Shown here in pieces: positions 38,301 to 50,786 of a DNA stretch of 64,000 nt (positions within the stretch are counted from its first letter, which is position 1; every line of letters starts with the position of its first letter). Under the pieces are notes generated by a model. That model was not told where the DNA came from. It did not search any database and was given only the letters and a program-made list of their open reading frames with translations. Origin of the DNA: Ifrita kowaldi (taxonomy: Eukaryota > Chordata > Aves > Passeriformes > Cinclosomatidae); the NCBI GenBank assembly GCA_013398055.1, contig VZRS01014431.1:763264-827263 (forward strand), written 5' to 3'. A program made the position numbers and the translations under genes.

Positions 38301-41300
38301 TGCACATATCCAAGAACTACTCAAAATCCAAATACCAGCAAGAGATTAGCTCGACCTGTGTGAAACCTTTAAATCAGATATTTCCCAGCAGAGAACAATC
38401 ACCCAGGAACTTCACTCCTTAAAAACAGGGGAAGTGAAAAAACTCTCCTAATCCCTTTAATTCTAAGAAGAGAGGGGAGGAGGTTTCTTCTTGTTTAACA
38501 TACATCATCAAGACCCAAAAACAAAGTTATTCCATTCCCCCCCAGTAGCCAAGCACACAGCCTCATTCATCTCTATTGGTACCTTACCCAGGCAACACCT
38601 TAAAACACATTTACTTTCTTCACAACTACTCACCTCTCTTTTCACACTCTCCTCTTACCACGAAAAGTATTTTTTAAGTATCTGGGTGTTGAAACAGTTG
38701 GACAGTTCCCAACACACAGCAGTGCACAAACACCCTCTCACCCAGCTCTGGGGCAAGTTTTGGTTCACGAGGCGGCCAAGGATAGCTGCAGGTTGTGCCC
38801 ACACCAAGCTGACCTGAGCCAATTTCAAACAGGAGATGAGAGCATCAAATCCTCCAGACACGACCTGAGGCGTTTCAAAGGGGAGGAGGCAGGGAACAAA
38901 CTTCTGTTAATTTAATTATTGGTCCTATTTGAAATGCCTGTGCCCTGGGAGAGGCCTGTCCTTACCTGCCTCCCTCAGCTACGGGCAATTAGAGGAAATC
39001 AAAGAACACAAATCACCTGATCTTCCCTGTGAGAACCCATTCAAGGCTTGGGGGGTGTTGGGGTAGATGTGCACAGGTGTCACCACAGGTGCTCAGGTGA
39101 CCAGACTGACCCATGTAAGCCTTGGGCCGTGACCCAAAGCTCAGGTGGCTCCTGTAGATGTCCTGGCAGAGCTGCTGTCCCTCCCCAGCATCACCGGCTC
39201 CTCTTTTCTCTCCACTCAAAATCCAGTCAGTTTTCAAATAACACAGCAAACCTCATGCCTCTCCTCTGTGCCTCCCGACAAAGCTGCTCTGTCTCCCTTG
39301 CACTTAACAAGACAAAGAAGATTGTTAACAAGAACTTTTGCAGATATGTTTTATTTTTATTTTTAAGACCTTCGGAAGCCAACTCATCTGCTCTCATGGG
39401 CTTCTTGCTGATACGTCTCACTTTATTAGTGACTTTGGCCTTGAGTGTCTCAGCTGTTTGATCAATACTGCAGGGGGTCAGTGATATTTTCTCACTTTTA
39501 GTGTCTTGCTGCCTTTAACTTTGTCACCTGATGAACAGCACTACCCCTGGAACGCTTATCTCGTATCGATTTTCTCCAGGCTCCTGCTGCATTTCCAGCT
39601 GTCCCACCATTTCCCTCCCTGTCACCACATGCCCATTTAATGTTAACTTATCCCCTTTCTCCCAGGCTTTTCATTCTTACAGGGTCTTTTGCCTCCCCCC
39701 GTCTGCCCAACAGCAGATTGTCAAAAAAACAATTTCCTTTTTTCACCTGACTCATTGTTATCCTTCAGCCGTTCATTGTTTGTCAGCGGGTGCCCGTGGC
39801 TGGGCTGGGGAGAGGGGCTGAGTTGAAGCAGATTTTTCAAAGCCACCTGCACCTAGCCCGGGCTGGGGGGCTCAGATTTACCACAGAAAGTTTGTCTCCC
39901 TCACCAGCAGAACTTTTCCCCTCAGCTCAGTAGCTCAGAAAGCAAAACAAGGTTATTTTTGCACAGCGAGGTAGAACAAGCAGCGCTGTTTAATACCTTC
40001 TAAAGGACACCAACTTAAAGACCAAAGGTGGTTTTGGGGAACACTGGAAAGCACAGCGCTCCTCAGGGCATGGGGTTTTTACTCCACTGTGCCTGGCCAC
40101 AGGATGGAGAAGCCTCTCCAGGCACGTCTCTGGAAGCAGGGAGATGGTTTCAAAACCAGCAAGGTGCTGCTTGAAAAAAATCAACTCATTCCACGCTCAA
40201 CATCTGGGAAATGTACCCAGGTACAGGAAGCACCACTCCTGCAAACAGGCTCGTTTCCAGAACTCTGGGCTTCCTGCCCTGTGCACTTCACCCAGCATTT
40301 GGTAAGGGCAGACTATTGCTCACATCTTCAGATGAGAGTGAGATAATCGTTTCTAGTGAGAGAACTGTAGAAATGTACCTCAATTTAGAAATAAATAAAA
40401 GCAAACCAAAGTAGCTCATCTGGAATTAAAAACAAAAAAATAAATCATAAGATCCAAACTGGTATTTCTGATTTTGCATTCCAACAGAAAATTAAAATGT
40501 TAAAGATGTTTCACCTGATACTTGGCATGTGAAAGTTCCATTTATGTAGGAAAAAGAAAAAGAAGCAATGATTTATAGAGTTCTATTTTCAGTCACATAG
40601 GTGGGAGCCCATTGGTTTCAGCAGAGCAGATCTAACAGGTTTCCATGTTGTTTCCCTGTTACCAACTCTGATCTTTAGCCTTTCAAAGTCCTGAGCTCAG
40701 GGCTGGAGAGATGGTGAAAGACAATTGCTTACCTTGTTCTACTTTTATTGTATGTCGTTAGCTTGAATTGCTCCATTTTTAGGCAAGTAGTACAGTAAAT
40801 CTTAGGGAAACTATTCCACTGCCTGCATTAGCATAGGAACAGTCCTCTGCAGTACTTAGCCCAACATTTTCCTGATTTACACCTTTTGAAATGTTTATTT
40901 TCAATGAACACACCACCCTTTAGCAGCTGAGTGTCACCGCGGGTTCAAAAGCTGCCAGTGAAATCTGGGGCACTGAGCAGTGAGTGCGGCTGGATCGTCC
41001 CTACACCCAGGAATTACCAGAAGGGAGAATTTGTTTGTAGCCCAGCCAGCTGAACCATCACCAAGGAAGCTGGGGGTCGAGGTGAAGGAGGTGATCACCA
41101 CGCTGTGGATGAAGCAGCAGGCCCGGCCAGAGCATGCAGGAGGGCCAGGGAACAGTTTTTATCAGTGAAGGGGATCACAGGAGCTTGTTCCCCGCTGGGA
41201 CTAGTGGGACAGGAGTCACAGGCAAGCAGCACACTCTGCCCAGCAGGAAAAGCAGAGTCCCAGCGGGTGGAGCAAGGGTGCAATAGCAAGAGCTGCTGCC

Positions 41301-41659
41301 ATCACCTCCCATCGGTGCAAGGATGCCCCACAGATCCTGGCCTCCCAACTCCTTTCTGCAGAAGCCACCCAGCCCCAAAGGAAGTTACGGACAGGTCTCA
41401 CCCTCTCCTTTGCCCCTGTGGTGGGGGAGGACAACACACACACCCAGGGATGTGGGGCAGCTTGTCCCTGTCCTGCTCATGGGAAGCTTTCAAACCCCTG
41501 GGGTCTTCCTGTGCCTTCCCCCGAGCCATCCCAGAGGATGGAGCCACACGGCTGAAGGGCCACCTGCAAGTCCCTGTCCAACACTGAGCCCTTCCCTGGG
41601 CAGCTCTACCCCTGCCCACTCCTCAGTGAGGAGCACAGCCCTGCACAGCCCTCGCAGTG
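35301..41659. other. Intergenic: no gene recognised
   Basis: Mixed-composition unique DNA. The part around 38880-39010 and 39260-39780 is repeat-free and may be conserved, judged by eye only. No coding evidence. Confidence 0.6.
37524..37540. repeat. Poly-A tract
   Basis: Seventeen consecutive A with no recognisable retroposon body upstream. Confidence 0.95.
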
Positions 41660-42300
41660 CCTGCCATTAGACCCTGATTTAATGTCCGTGTGCTCTTTTA
41701 CTCATCTAACAAGTTTATTCCTCTGTCAGGTGCAGCCTCACGTCAGAGTGCTGCGCTGGGACAGACACGGGGGGGATTTATTGCGCTAACAGGTTTATTC
41801 CTACAGCAGCTACTCATTTATGCAGGCTCCCCTCTCCTGTGCATAAGTGGAGGCAGGAGGCTCCAGCTCAGAGCGAGCCTGCATTGCCCTCCTGCGGCCA
41901 GCACCCGGCTCCCAGAGCCCGCACATTAATCATAGCAGCAGGAGTGTAAAATTCAATTTTACCTCTCCATTCATTCTGAGATGAGTTGAAGGCCGGCCTT
42001 GTACATATAAACCACACTTTACTTCATCAGAGCCCTGGTAACAAATGGAGTGTCTTCTTCGGGGAGTTTAACCATCAAAAAACACCGCGCCATTTAATTC
42101 CACGCGTGCCGAGGGTCAAAGAAGGAGCTCTTGGCATCAGCAAATGCTTCAGCCCTCAGCTGTGCAGTAAACTATGTTTTAGAGATTGTTCCTCAATACG
42201 AAATGATCAGTCCATTTATCTGCTAAAGCAGCCTGTCTCTTTGTTCAGTCTCCCAATATTTTTTCCGCTGACCTGATCTGGACAATAAACCAAAGTCATC
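41660..42300. promoter_or_regulatory. Candidate regulatory segment with palindromes and a spaced repeat
   Basis: Repeat-free DNA with several ordered motifs: CTAACAAGTTTATTCCT at 41706-41722 and CTAACAGGTTTATTCCT at 41786-41802 (16 of 17 identical, 80 bp apart); GTAAAATTCAATTTTAC at 41946-41962, an 8-bp inverted repeat around one base; and AAGGCCGGCCTT at 41989-42000, a perfect 12-bp palindrome. CACGTCAG and several TTTAT/ATTAAT homeodomain-like cores are nearby. Long ORFs are absent from the core. It has the look of a conserved non-coding element, but conservation cannot be tested here. Confidence 0.3.
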
Positions 42301-45300
42301 TTAAGATATTCACCGTTCAATTTGTTACTTGAGTGCCTCCGGGCCTGGCTGGCCCTGCTGTCAGCATCCCAGGCTCCCCAGCCTTCGCCATTAACCCCAG
42401 CTCCTGTGCCAGGCACCTCTGGCCCCGGGGCTGCACCAGCTCTGCCCAGAGCTCCAGTCCCAGCTCCTGCCGTGTCCCAAACCCCCAGCCAGGTGTTCTG
42501 CTCAGCATCCCTCTCACACCAAATGCACCCCAGCACTTGTAGAAGGATTTGGGGCTCTCTGTGAAGCTGCTTTTGCAGAGCTGCAGGCACAGGGTGGCTG
42601 TGATGCTGGTTCCCTTTTACAAGGGGGAGCTGATCTGTACTCAGGGGCTGCCCAGGGCTCCTCTTTGCACCCTGACCTCTCTCCTGGAGCTGGTGAGTGC
42701 CCGCACTTGCAACTGAAGAGGGCTCAGAAGTCCCACCATATTTTCAGTGAGCGCATCTGGGCCATCGTGCAGGGCAGGAATTTATCCCTTATCTATCTCC
42801 TCCCGTAGCTGGAATCGTAACTGTTTTACAGCTGTGTGGTGCAGGAACTCACCATCCTTGCAGATCTTTGCACACTCACCAGCAAAGGCCAGTGAAGTGG
42901 TGTGAGTGTGTCCCTCTCCCTCAGAAGGGGATGTAACTCGTGCACAGCCAAATCGCTGCTGGCCATCAGCATCTCACTGGTGTCTGAGTTCTGGGCTTCC
43001 ACTTTTAGAACTGGTTTACCTCTCTCTACATCACTTTATGGGAGGCCTCTAGAAACTCAGTTCCACAGGAGGTTTCACAGAGCTGAGCTCCCACTGGCAC
43101 TACCACCTCAACCTCTCTGTTCCCCAGCTGTCTCAGGTATCTCAGTTAGCAAACTGGGTGTCACGTACCTTATCCTTCAGCATCAGCAGTCCCTTTGCAC
43201 TGCAAGGAAGATTAGACACCTACACAAGGCTGTGGTGTCCACTGCAGGAGCCAGACACCCGAAAGTCAGCCCTCACAGATCCCTGACTCACGCCCAGAGC
43301 CCTTTCATGCACGTAGCTGTAAATAACTAATGCAAGTTTACACTACAGTGATGGAGGGATTTAATCTTTAAATATGTTAAAAGAGCTCCCAAACCACCAA
43401 ACCATCCTGGCTGCACAGATGAGATGCTGCCTAGAAAAGCTGCTCCTTATAACCATTAATTTTGACTCACTTGCCATTTTTCATGATGTGCTTGCCCCGT
43501 GTTGCTCCACGAGCAGCTCCATATCATCTGTCCAGGATCACATAAGCAGCAAGATTTTAACAGCAGCCTGCTGGCAGCAGGAGCTTTCTCAATGCTTCCC
43601 ACCTTGGCTGTGCCACACCAACCCTTCAGCCAAAACAACACTGGCCTGCAGAAGCAAATGAGAGAGGCTGGAAGTCTCCAGAAGGGCATTTTCATTTCAC
43701 TGCAAAGGCCCAGTGGGTTGGACTGTTGTGTGAGTGTGTGTGCAAAGCACAGCTTGGAGAGACCACCTCAACAGCTGGGCAGTGGCAGACAGTGCCACAA
43801 CCTAATTTGTGGCTTTTTTCACTGAAATATTTCATTAAAAGCGTTATGATCTTTTTTTCCCAATGAACATTCTAACCCTTTATCCATGTTTTGAAGTTTC
43901 ACCCTGCTTCTTTCACGTTTTTTTTTAACAGAAAGGGAAGGGAAACAAGCTTCCTTTGCAGGTCTGCATCTTTCTGCAGTGGAAAAGCACAGCGAGGAGA
44001 AAGCTGTGGCAAAATACTTTCTGCCACTCAGCCAGAGAGAGTGAAGTGAGGAAAAAAGTGCAACTGAAATCAAGCACAGCGTTTAAAGATCAGTCAGCAC
44101 TGAGAAATATCAGATGTCAGCAATCTGCTTCTTCCAGTTTTAGAAAGAAGAGTTTTCTCTCAAACCATCTCAGCCAGTTTTGGTGACAGAATTCCAAACA
44201 CGCAAACCCACTTGCCAAAACCATTTTTGCCTTCCAGAAAGCATCGTGTTTGTGGGTGTCAATAAATCTGACAGACACTGCAGTCTCCTACTGCTGTAGG
44301 AGATAAAATTTCAGCCGTATTTACATTTCAGTAAAATGAGCTACAAGTGGATTTACCCAGAGAGAGATAAAGTCAACAGCAAAATTCACATGTTCCAGTT
44401 CTTTCTGTTTCCAACCAAAAAGTCATTCCAGAATAAAATTCGGAGGGAGGAGGTAGATATACAATATTTATCTACTAACTTTGGTAAAAATACACAGAAC
44501 AGCCTGCTCCAAACTTGTCCATAGTGTCTCTGGAGTCCTTGAAGGTGTTTTTCCCTGGAGAACCCACCTCAGGAAGACCTGTGATGGTGACAGGCACTGT
44601 GCCTGCCGCCGTGGCTGTGCCCTGGGCAAAGCTCTGCCAGGCTCAGCTCCACTCTCCTCTCACTGCACCTGATGCAGGAATTCTGGCAAAGCCTAAAACT
44701 CCTGTCTTGTCAGAAGTTATTGCTTGCTTAGGTACAAGGGCTCCTGGAAAGTTTCCAAACCCTAATGGGAACTTCACTCAAATGACTGAGTAGAGGGTTC
44801 CCACATATTTCAGCCTCCCCGGTCGCTGAGATTTCCTCCTACAATACATCTTCCCTCTGTATTCCACTCCTCACACTCACAAGACAACCATTAAATAGAC
44901 TCAAGAGGACTTTGTGAGAAAGGGACAAGAATTAGGAGGTGTCTGTGAAAAGCTTTTGGATGGAGAGCAGCAGGAGGACACTGAGCAGATCCAGAGCAGC
45001 AGCTGCTCTGACCAGCGTGTACCAACCACTGCTGCCTTCATTCCCTGTTTCATGAGGAGTGCTTCCCACTTGGAAATCCTCACTCATCTCCACAAGTCTT
45101 CCTCATGGTGCAGCACATCCTCAGGAAGCCTCCAATGATGCTTAAATTGAAAGGTGCAACGATGAAAAACAGCAAGGGCACCAATACCCAAGGAGAAACA
45201 TGCACAGAGCAGGTGACACTGCTCACCTGCTGCAAATCCTGCTCACAACACAGCGCCAGCAGGGACACTTGGAGCAGGGCTTCACAAGCTTTGAATGGGG

Positions 45301-45523
45301 CCATTTGCAGAAATCACTTTAAATTAGATTTTTCTGTATATATTTTGTGGACAGGACGAGAAACAGAACATGAGTTTTGACAGCTGCTTGGCAAATCAGC
45401 GCTAGGGGATGTGGACACCTTACCAGCATCACCACATGGGGACCCTTGGCCAGACAAAGGGGCAGTGACAGCCTGGTTCCCCTCAGCGCAGCAAGAGAGA
45501 TGTGCCCTGCTGCCAACAAGAAG

Positions 45524-45540
45524 CACACACACACACACAC
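45524..45540. repeat. (CA)8 microsatellite
   Basis: Eight and a half CA units. Confidence 0.95.
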
Positions 45541-47125
45541 CCCACCATAACTGCCTCCTTCACTCTGTGTGAGCCCGGCCAGGCAGATCCTGTGTCCAAA
45601 CCCTGGGCTGGCTCCCTACCACAATGGTGCTCAGACAGGCAAGCTGTGAAGGCAGGTTTAGTAACAGAGCCAGGAATGACCACCTCTGGAAATGCTCCAG
45701 TGCAGCAGGTCCCCTGCACACAGCTTGCGGAGGAATCACTTTCTGCTTCTCTATCTAAACCAAGAGGCTTAAAGGCTTCTCTGATCCATCCCTCACCACT
45801 GTTACATGCTGCTTTCCCACCCACGCGATGCAAAGGGTTAAATCAGCACCAGCTGCAATTTCAAAAAAAACCAGATTTTGAGTAAGACAAGGCACTTGTT
45901 CAACCCTGCTGTGGTTCTGACACAACCCTCCTCCATGTGCCAGGCTGCCCAGCATCCCCAGGGAGCTGCAAAGAGCCTTCCTGGTGTCCTGGCTGCTCTG
46001 ACAGCTCCTAATGGCCATCCCTATTTCACATTGTCCCAGCCTGTGTTTACACCCGGCGCTGCCTCTGTGATCGATGCCTCCCACCAGCACTGCCCAGCCT
46101 GTGCCAGCACAGCAGCAGGGCCAGGCAGATCCTGCTCCCCGTGGCAGAACTGAACATGATCCTGGCTCTTCCCGGTCCCAGCACATCCCAAAGGGTCCCT
46201 TCCCTGCCCTGGCTGCAGCAGGATCTTTGCATAGCTCATGAAACCCTGGTTTTTGGGCAGACACCAAAGGGAGATGCAGCAGGACTTCCATAAAACCTGG
46301 CTCATGGATGATGTTTCCTGACAGCAAAACATTCTTGTCTGATGGGATCCTCTCTCTGCCAACAGGCATCTGCAATAAACAATCTATTTCTTGGCCTGCA
46401 GGGAGCCAGGAAGCTGTTGTGATTTGTTGGTCTCTGTCCTGCTCTCTCTCCTGTAAGTTTTGATTTCCCAAGCAAAGCAGCACAGGATGGAAAGCCTACA
46501 GGGATCTGGTGGGTGATCCCTGCTCAGGTGGGAGACCTTGAAGGGAGCCTTCACTGCAGGGAAACCCACCCACTGCCAGGCATGTGTGGGAGGAGATCAG
46601 AAACACCCCAAGGACAGGAAACATCCTCCTCTGACTGCTTCTACCTCAGCTTTTCTCCCCTCCTGCCTCTCCCTGCAGCACCCAGCTTGGGAGGAGAGCA
46701 CAGGGAGCAACCTTGGACCTGGGAAAGCAAGGAAACAGCAAGGGTGGGATGTGCAGCTGCATCCAGCTGCAAACATCTCCCACTTCCACAGTGAACTCCT
46801 CACCAGGGATTTCCTTGAGAGGTGCTCCCAGTGCTCCTGTGCACTCCAGGAACTGTAAGGGAGAGTGCAAATAAATCTGAAAGACAAATTAAATGTGTTA
46901 CGTTATTTTAAATTCTAGCTATTATTCTAGAAAGGAGAAAAGATTTTCTTTTTAGGCAATTTTTGATCGCTCATAATTGGCAACACAGTCAAATACAACC
47001 CCTGCATTTCACAGCCTTGCACATCCACAGCCCTGCAAAAGCCAATTTTGGAATGGAGCAGGAAGATATTCCTGCATCCTCTGAGACAAATCACATCTGC
47101 CATGTGGCCACAAACAGAACAGGGA

Positions 47126-47164
47126 TTTTTGTTTGGTTTGGTTTGGGGTTTTGGGGGTTTTTTT
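47126..47164 (+). repeat. G/T-rich tract
   Basis: Successive GTTTGG units pass into GGGGTTTTGGGGG with T-runs on both sides; all bases are G or T over about 39 bp. The block TTTTGGGGGTTTTT recurs some 170 bp on, near 47320. Confidence 0.8.
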
Positions 47165-49054
47165 GCACTAAACTGTTAATTTTGTTTATTACAATAGCGG
47201 CTAGAATCCAACACATCTCAAAAACTTCTTTGTAGTGAATATGAAGTGTGGACAAACTGCCATTTTTTATGACTCGGAGTGTAAGTGGAAGAAGCACTAC
47301 AGAATTTACTGGCTGGGAATTTTGGGGGTTTTTAGGGCATTTTGTTTGTTTGCTTTTAAACCAGCAGGACATTCAGACCTCTGGGCTGCTCACTAATCTT
47401 TACATTTCAAATATTGCCTTTATCCCACAGCCACCAACAGCTTTTTTCTTTACCCTTTCTCATCCCACTTACCGTTAAACTAATTAAATGTTAAAACTGA
47501 AGAATAAGGGAAACCTTTGGAGAATTGGCCAATTCGTTTTTCCCCAAGACACTTCTTGAAACCGGTGCCTGCCATCTACTGGCACTTTTCTCAAAATGCA
47601 GCCCGTTCTAAGCCAAAAACCAGACACAAGAACAGTTTTTCCACAAGCTACTTTTAACGTCCATCCTGCAACTTGTTTATTCCAAGCGCCAGCAGAGGCA
47701 CTTACTCTAAATGCTGAGTTGTGGTGTCGACTTTCTTTGGCAGTTGTTATTGTATGATCACTTGATAGAGATTAGCATTATTAAATTAGAGTGACAAACC
47801 TGGTTCCAAGCTGCTTTCAGTACAATTGCCTGAGCCCAGTGACACTCACCAGAATCCCAGGATGAGCACAGTTATCCATGATGCTCCCAAAAGAAGGGAT
47901 TCTGAAAGGCTCTCTGCTTCCCTGCTCTCTTCTCTCCCTCCTTCCCTACAACCCAGGCTCCCAACTTGTAATTGCTGGTCTCTTTCTTCAGATTAACCAC
48001 AAAGTGTTGTGACTGTTTCCCCATTAGTTTATCACAATTACTTTTAATCCACAAAATGGGAACTCTATTTCAATTAATATTTTCTTGGCTGAATCTTTAC
48101 TCCAGTTTAGCTCCATCTTCTTCTAGAGCTGACAATTCTGAAGTCCTGAGTAGAAACCCTGACAGCACTTTCTGAGGGCCTTGAGCAGTGCACCTTTTTT
48201 TCCCCCTCCAGTCATTTGATATCAATTTACTTCTTAAGTAATCTGTCTCCTTGCCAGCAGTGGACTGACTTCTATTCCAAGCAGTATTTTGATTCAACAG
48301 GCTGATATTTTAACCTCATTCTCTAAAAGCCAGGGCTCAAATCCTTAAGTGTTTCATAAACTCCTGACAACCATCTCCAAATGACTCCAACCTCCCCCAC
48401 AAGAGCCTGTTTATGCAGCAAAGAGCCACCAACAAGGCAGTGACCCAGCTCCTTACACAAAGCTATTTAAAGCAGAATGCTCTGTACAAATCCAGCAGGG
48501 AGATGGAGGCCAAAACTTTACAAAATAAAGAGGTTTTCAGGGGTTTTTAAGTTTTGTGTCTCCAAAGGGCCCACATCTCTGATGTGAGCAGTGTCTTCTC
48601 GCTAAAGGTGACTTTAATCTGGACCCTAAAAACACTTATTCTTACCCTGCATCTCTAGTATAAGGTCTGCCTGCTCTGTGTGTGGTGATACCTCAATAGT
48701 TTGTAAAACTGCTGAAAATACAAGGCTCAATTTCTTTTTTGTTGTTGTTTATAAAGACCTACTGCACTGGTAGAAATGTGATGGCTTGCAGCACGTGACA
48801 AAGCTTGCACACCCCTGGGTTCTGCACTCAGCAGGATTCACCAGCAGTCTCAGAGGAAATTTTGCAGCTGTGCAGCCAGGTAAAAGAACATCTGGGGACA
48901 AGAGAGGACTCCAGACCCACCTGAAATTCTCAAAGCTGGCAAATGCAGTGGCCACCCACTGGCAGCCCAGCCCAGCCCAGCACACCCAGCACCGGGAAAT
49001 CACCCCCTGCTCAGGCCAAAGTGATGCATTCCCAAGCTTCCTCAATTCAATGGT

Positions 49055-49060
49055 TTTATT
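49055..49060 (-). terminator. DHX35: Candidate DHX35 polyadenylation signal (AATAAA)
   Basis: Reading down the minus strand from the DHX35 stop codon, this is the first canonical AATAAA I found, about 1.7 kb past the stop (the plus strand reads TTTATT here). A variant signal nearer the stop could be used instead, so the 3' UTR length is not settled by sequence alone. Confidence 0.3.
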
Positions 49061-50741
49061 TTTCTTAAGAATACTTCCAGAGGACAGAGAAACACAGACA
49101 ACTGACAAGTCTTCCTATTCAGTTCTTCCTCCGGTCCTTTAAGAGAAAAAAACCTGCAAATTGAATCTTTTCAGTGAGTTCCAACACTGCTCTCAGCTCT
49201 GGCTAGGAGACAGTCCCTGCCCCGAGGAGCTTCCACTCTAAGAGAGTAATACAAAGGTGAGGGTCACAGGGACAAGAACGAGGAAGGTGACACACTTTTC
49301 ATGCTGCTGGTGCCATTCCTGGAGACTGGTACATGTGTTTGTGCTGGCAGTCAGGACGGACACACTGAGGAGACCACACAGTGCACCTGGCACAATGTGT
49401 TCTCTCTGCAGGTATTTGGAAGGGACAAGGTAAAGAAGATCTCAAGAAAGTTTTCAAGGCAGTCCCGTGATGAGGAAGGCATTTGTTCTATGTAGAAATT
49501 TTTGCCTATTTACATCCTTTTTTTTTAAGAAGAAAATAAAATAGTTAATATGCCAAAAAACCATTCTTCAAATCAGCTGAATTACAAAAATAAAATTTTC
49601 AGGCAATGTCTTTCTAAAATAAATATCGATAGGTAAAAACGGAAAATGAAAATAAATAAATACATGTATCCAAGCTATCTTGCTAAAACACAAACAAGCA
49701 TAATTCCTTATTGTAAAGTAGCCATGGAATCCTGATTAAAGCAGCAACTGTTCAGAGCATCCTTCTCCTCAGTAACAGAGGAAAACGAGTCCCAAGCAGT
49801 AAAGAACAGATTTGTAATAAAAGAAATATAAAGGACTGTGTTCTTTATAGGAAAGTACAGAACATTTCCCTCTTCGCTGATCAACAGAGGCTAAAAATCA
49901 GTGTTCCATGATGCTCCCCAGATGAAATTTACTGCTATTTCCAAGCAGTGGAAGGTTAACATTTTTTCTCTCATAGGATAAAAAAGAAAAGTAAAGCCCC
50001 ATCTGTGAACTTGACTGATTGTGAACACACGTGTTCAGTCCTCTGACTGAGCTGAAAATTAATCCATCTTAAAAATACTGAGCTGCTCTTTGTCCCCCTC
50101 CCCAAACAGCAACTCCCACATCCAGGACCAGACATTCCAGTACACAGGGACTGCTCAGCACAGCCAGCTGGGCCAGCTCGACCTTGGGAAGGACACTTTT
50201 ACTGCTTGGGAGCACAAGCTGCACCAGTTTGGGATGGTCCAACACGAAATCAATGTTTCCATGGCAGCACCTTGCATTTCAAGGGGTAGTTGATTGCCCT
50301 GAGCTCCTGCTGGCAGGAGCCAGGCTCAGTTTGGCCGGTGTAAGTCACAGTGCTCTGGGTGACAGGAGGCAGGGTACCCTACTCCCCATGCTCATAAGGC
50401 AGTACCACTCCAGGAAATCTGTTTCTTTCTTGAAGGTTTCAGGTTTTTTGTGGTCCTGTATGTCCTCTTACTTTTTAAGTTGTTTTCCTACCTATTTAAA
50501 AGGAGCAACATGCCCAGATTAACAACAGAGGTCAAATAGGCAAAGATTAAAATGTCCACAACGCAAGCTCTAGGTTTACAATGTACTGGTCATGCATAAA
50601 CCCCTACAGATCCTGGCAGGCATTTAAACATTTAGGTTGATGGAAGATCAAATTGCTAATGAACTGACTGCTGAATGGACTGTAGCCAGCTTGAAATCAC
50701 TGGTAGGTTCTGCTTCTGATGTCACAACAACTGAAGTCATG

Positions 50742-50786
50742 TCAGTGGTCATCTACTTTAGCCCTTTTTGCTTTCAAGGAAAGATG
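50742..50786 (-). CDS. DHX35: DHX35 exon E9, terminal coding exon
   Basis: A 45-nt coding end: H-L-S-L-K-A-K-R-A-K-V-D-D-H and TGA. It is preceded by a very strong polypyrimidine tract and acceptor (TTTTGTTCTTTTCTTTTCTTGCAG). The remembered mammalian DHX35 tail is HLSLKAKRAK then V-Q-D-P, so the match is near exact over the first eleven residues. The exon starts in phase 0, which fits E8 ending on a full threonine codon. The stretch is basic and lies outside the folded OB domain. At 14 codons it is below the size most gene finders report. Confidence 0.95.
   Translation of the reverse strand, partial: HLSLKAKRAKVDDH

Larger units (their letters stand above)
42301..50741. other. DHX35 3' flank and intergenic DNA
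   Basis: The right end, down to at least about 49055, may be DHX35 3' UTR. The rest is unique-looking DNA with a CA microsatellite and a G/T tract. A 242-codon minus-strand ORF (45755-46483) is the longest in the window but matches nothing I know. A short run of (CAGCC) units lies at 48963-48980. Confidence 0.6.
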
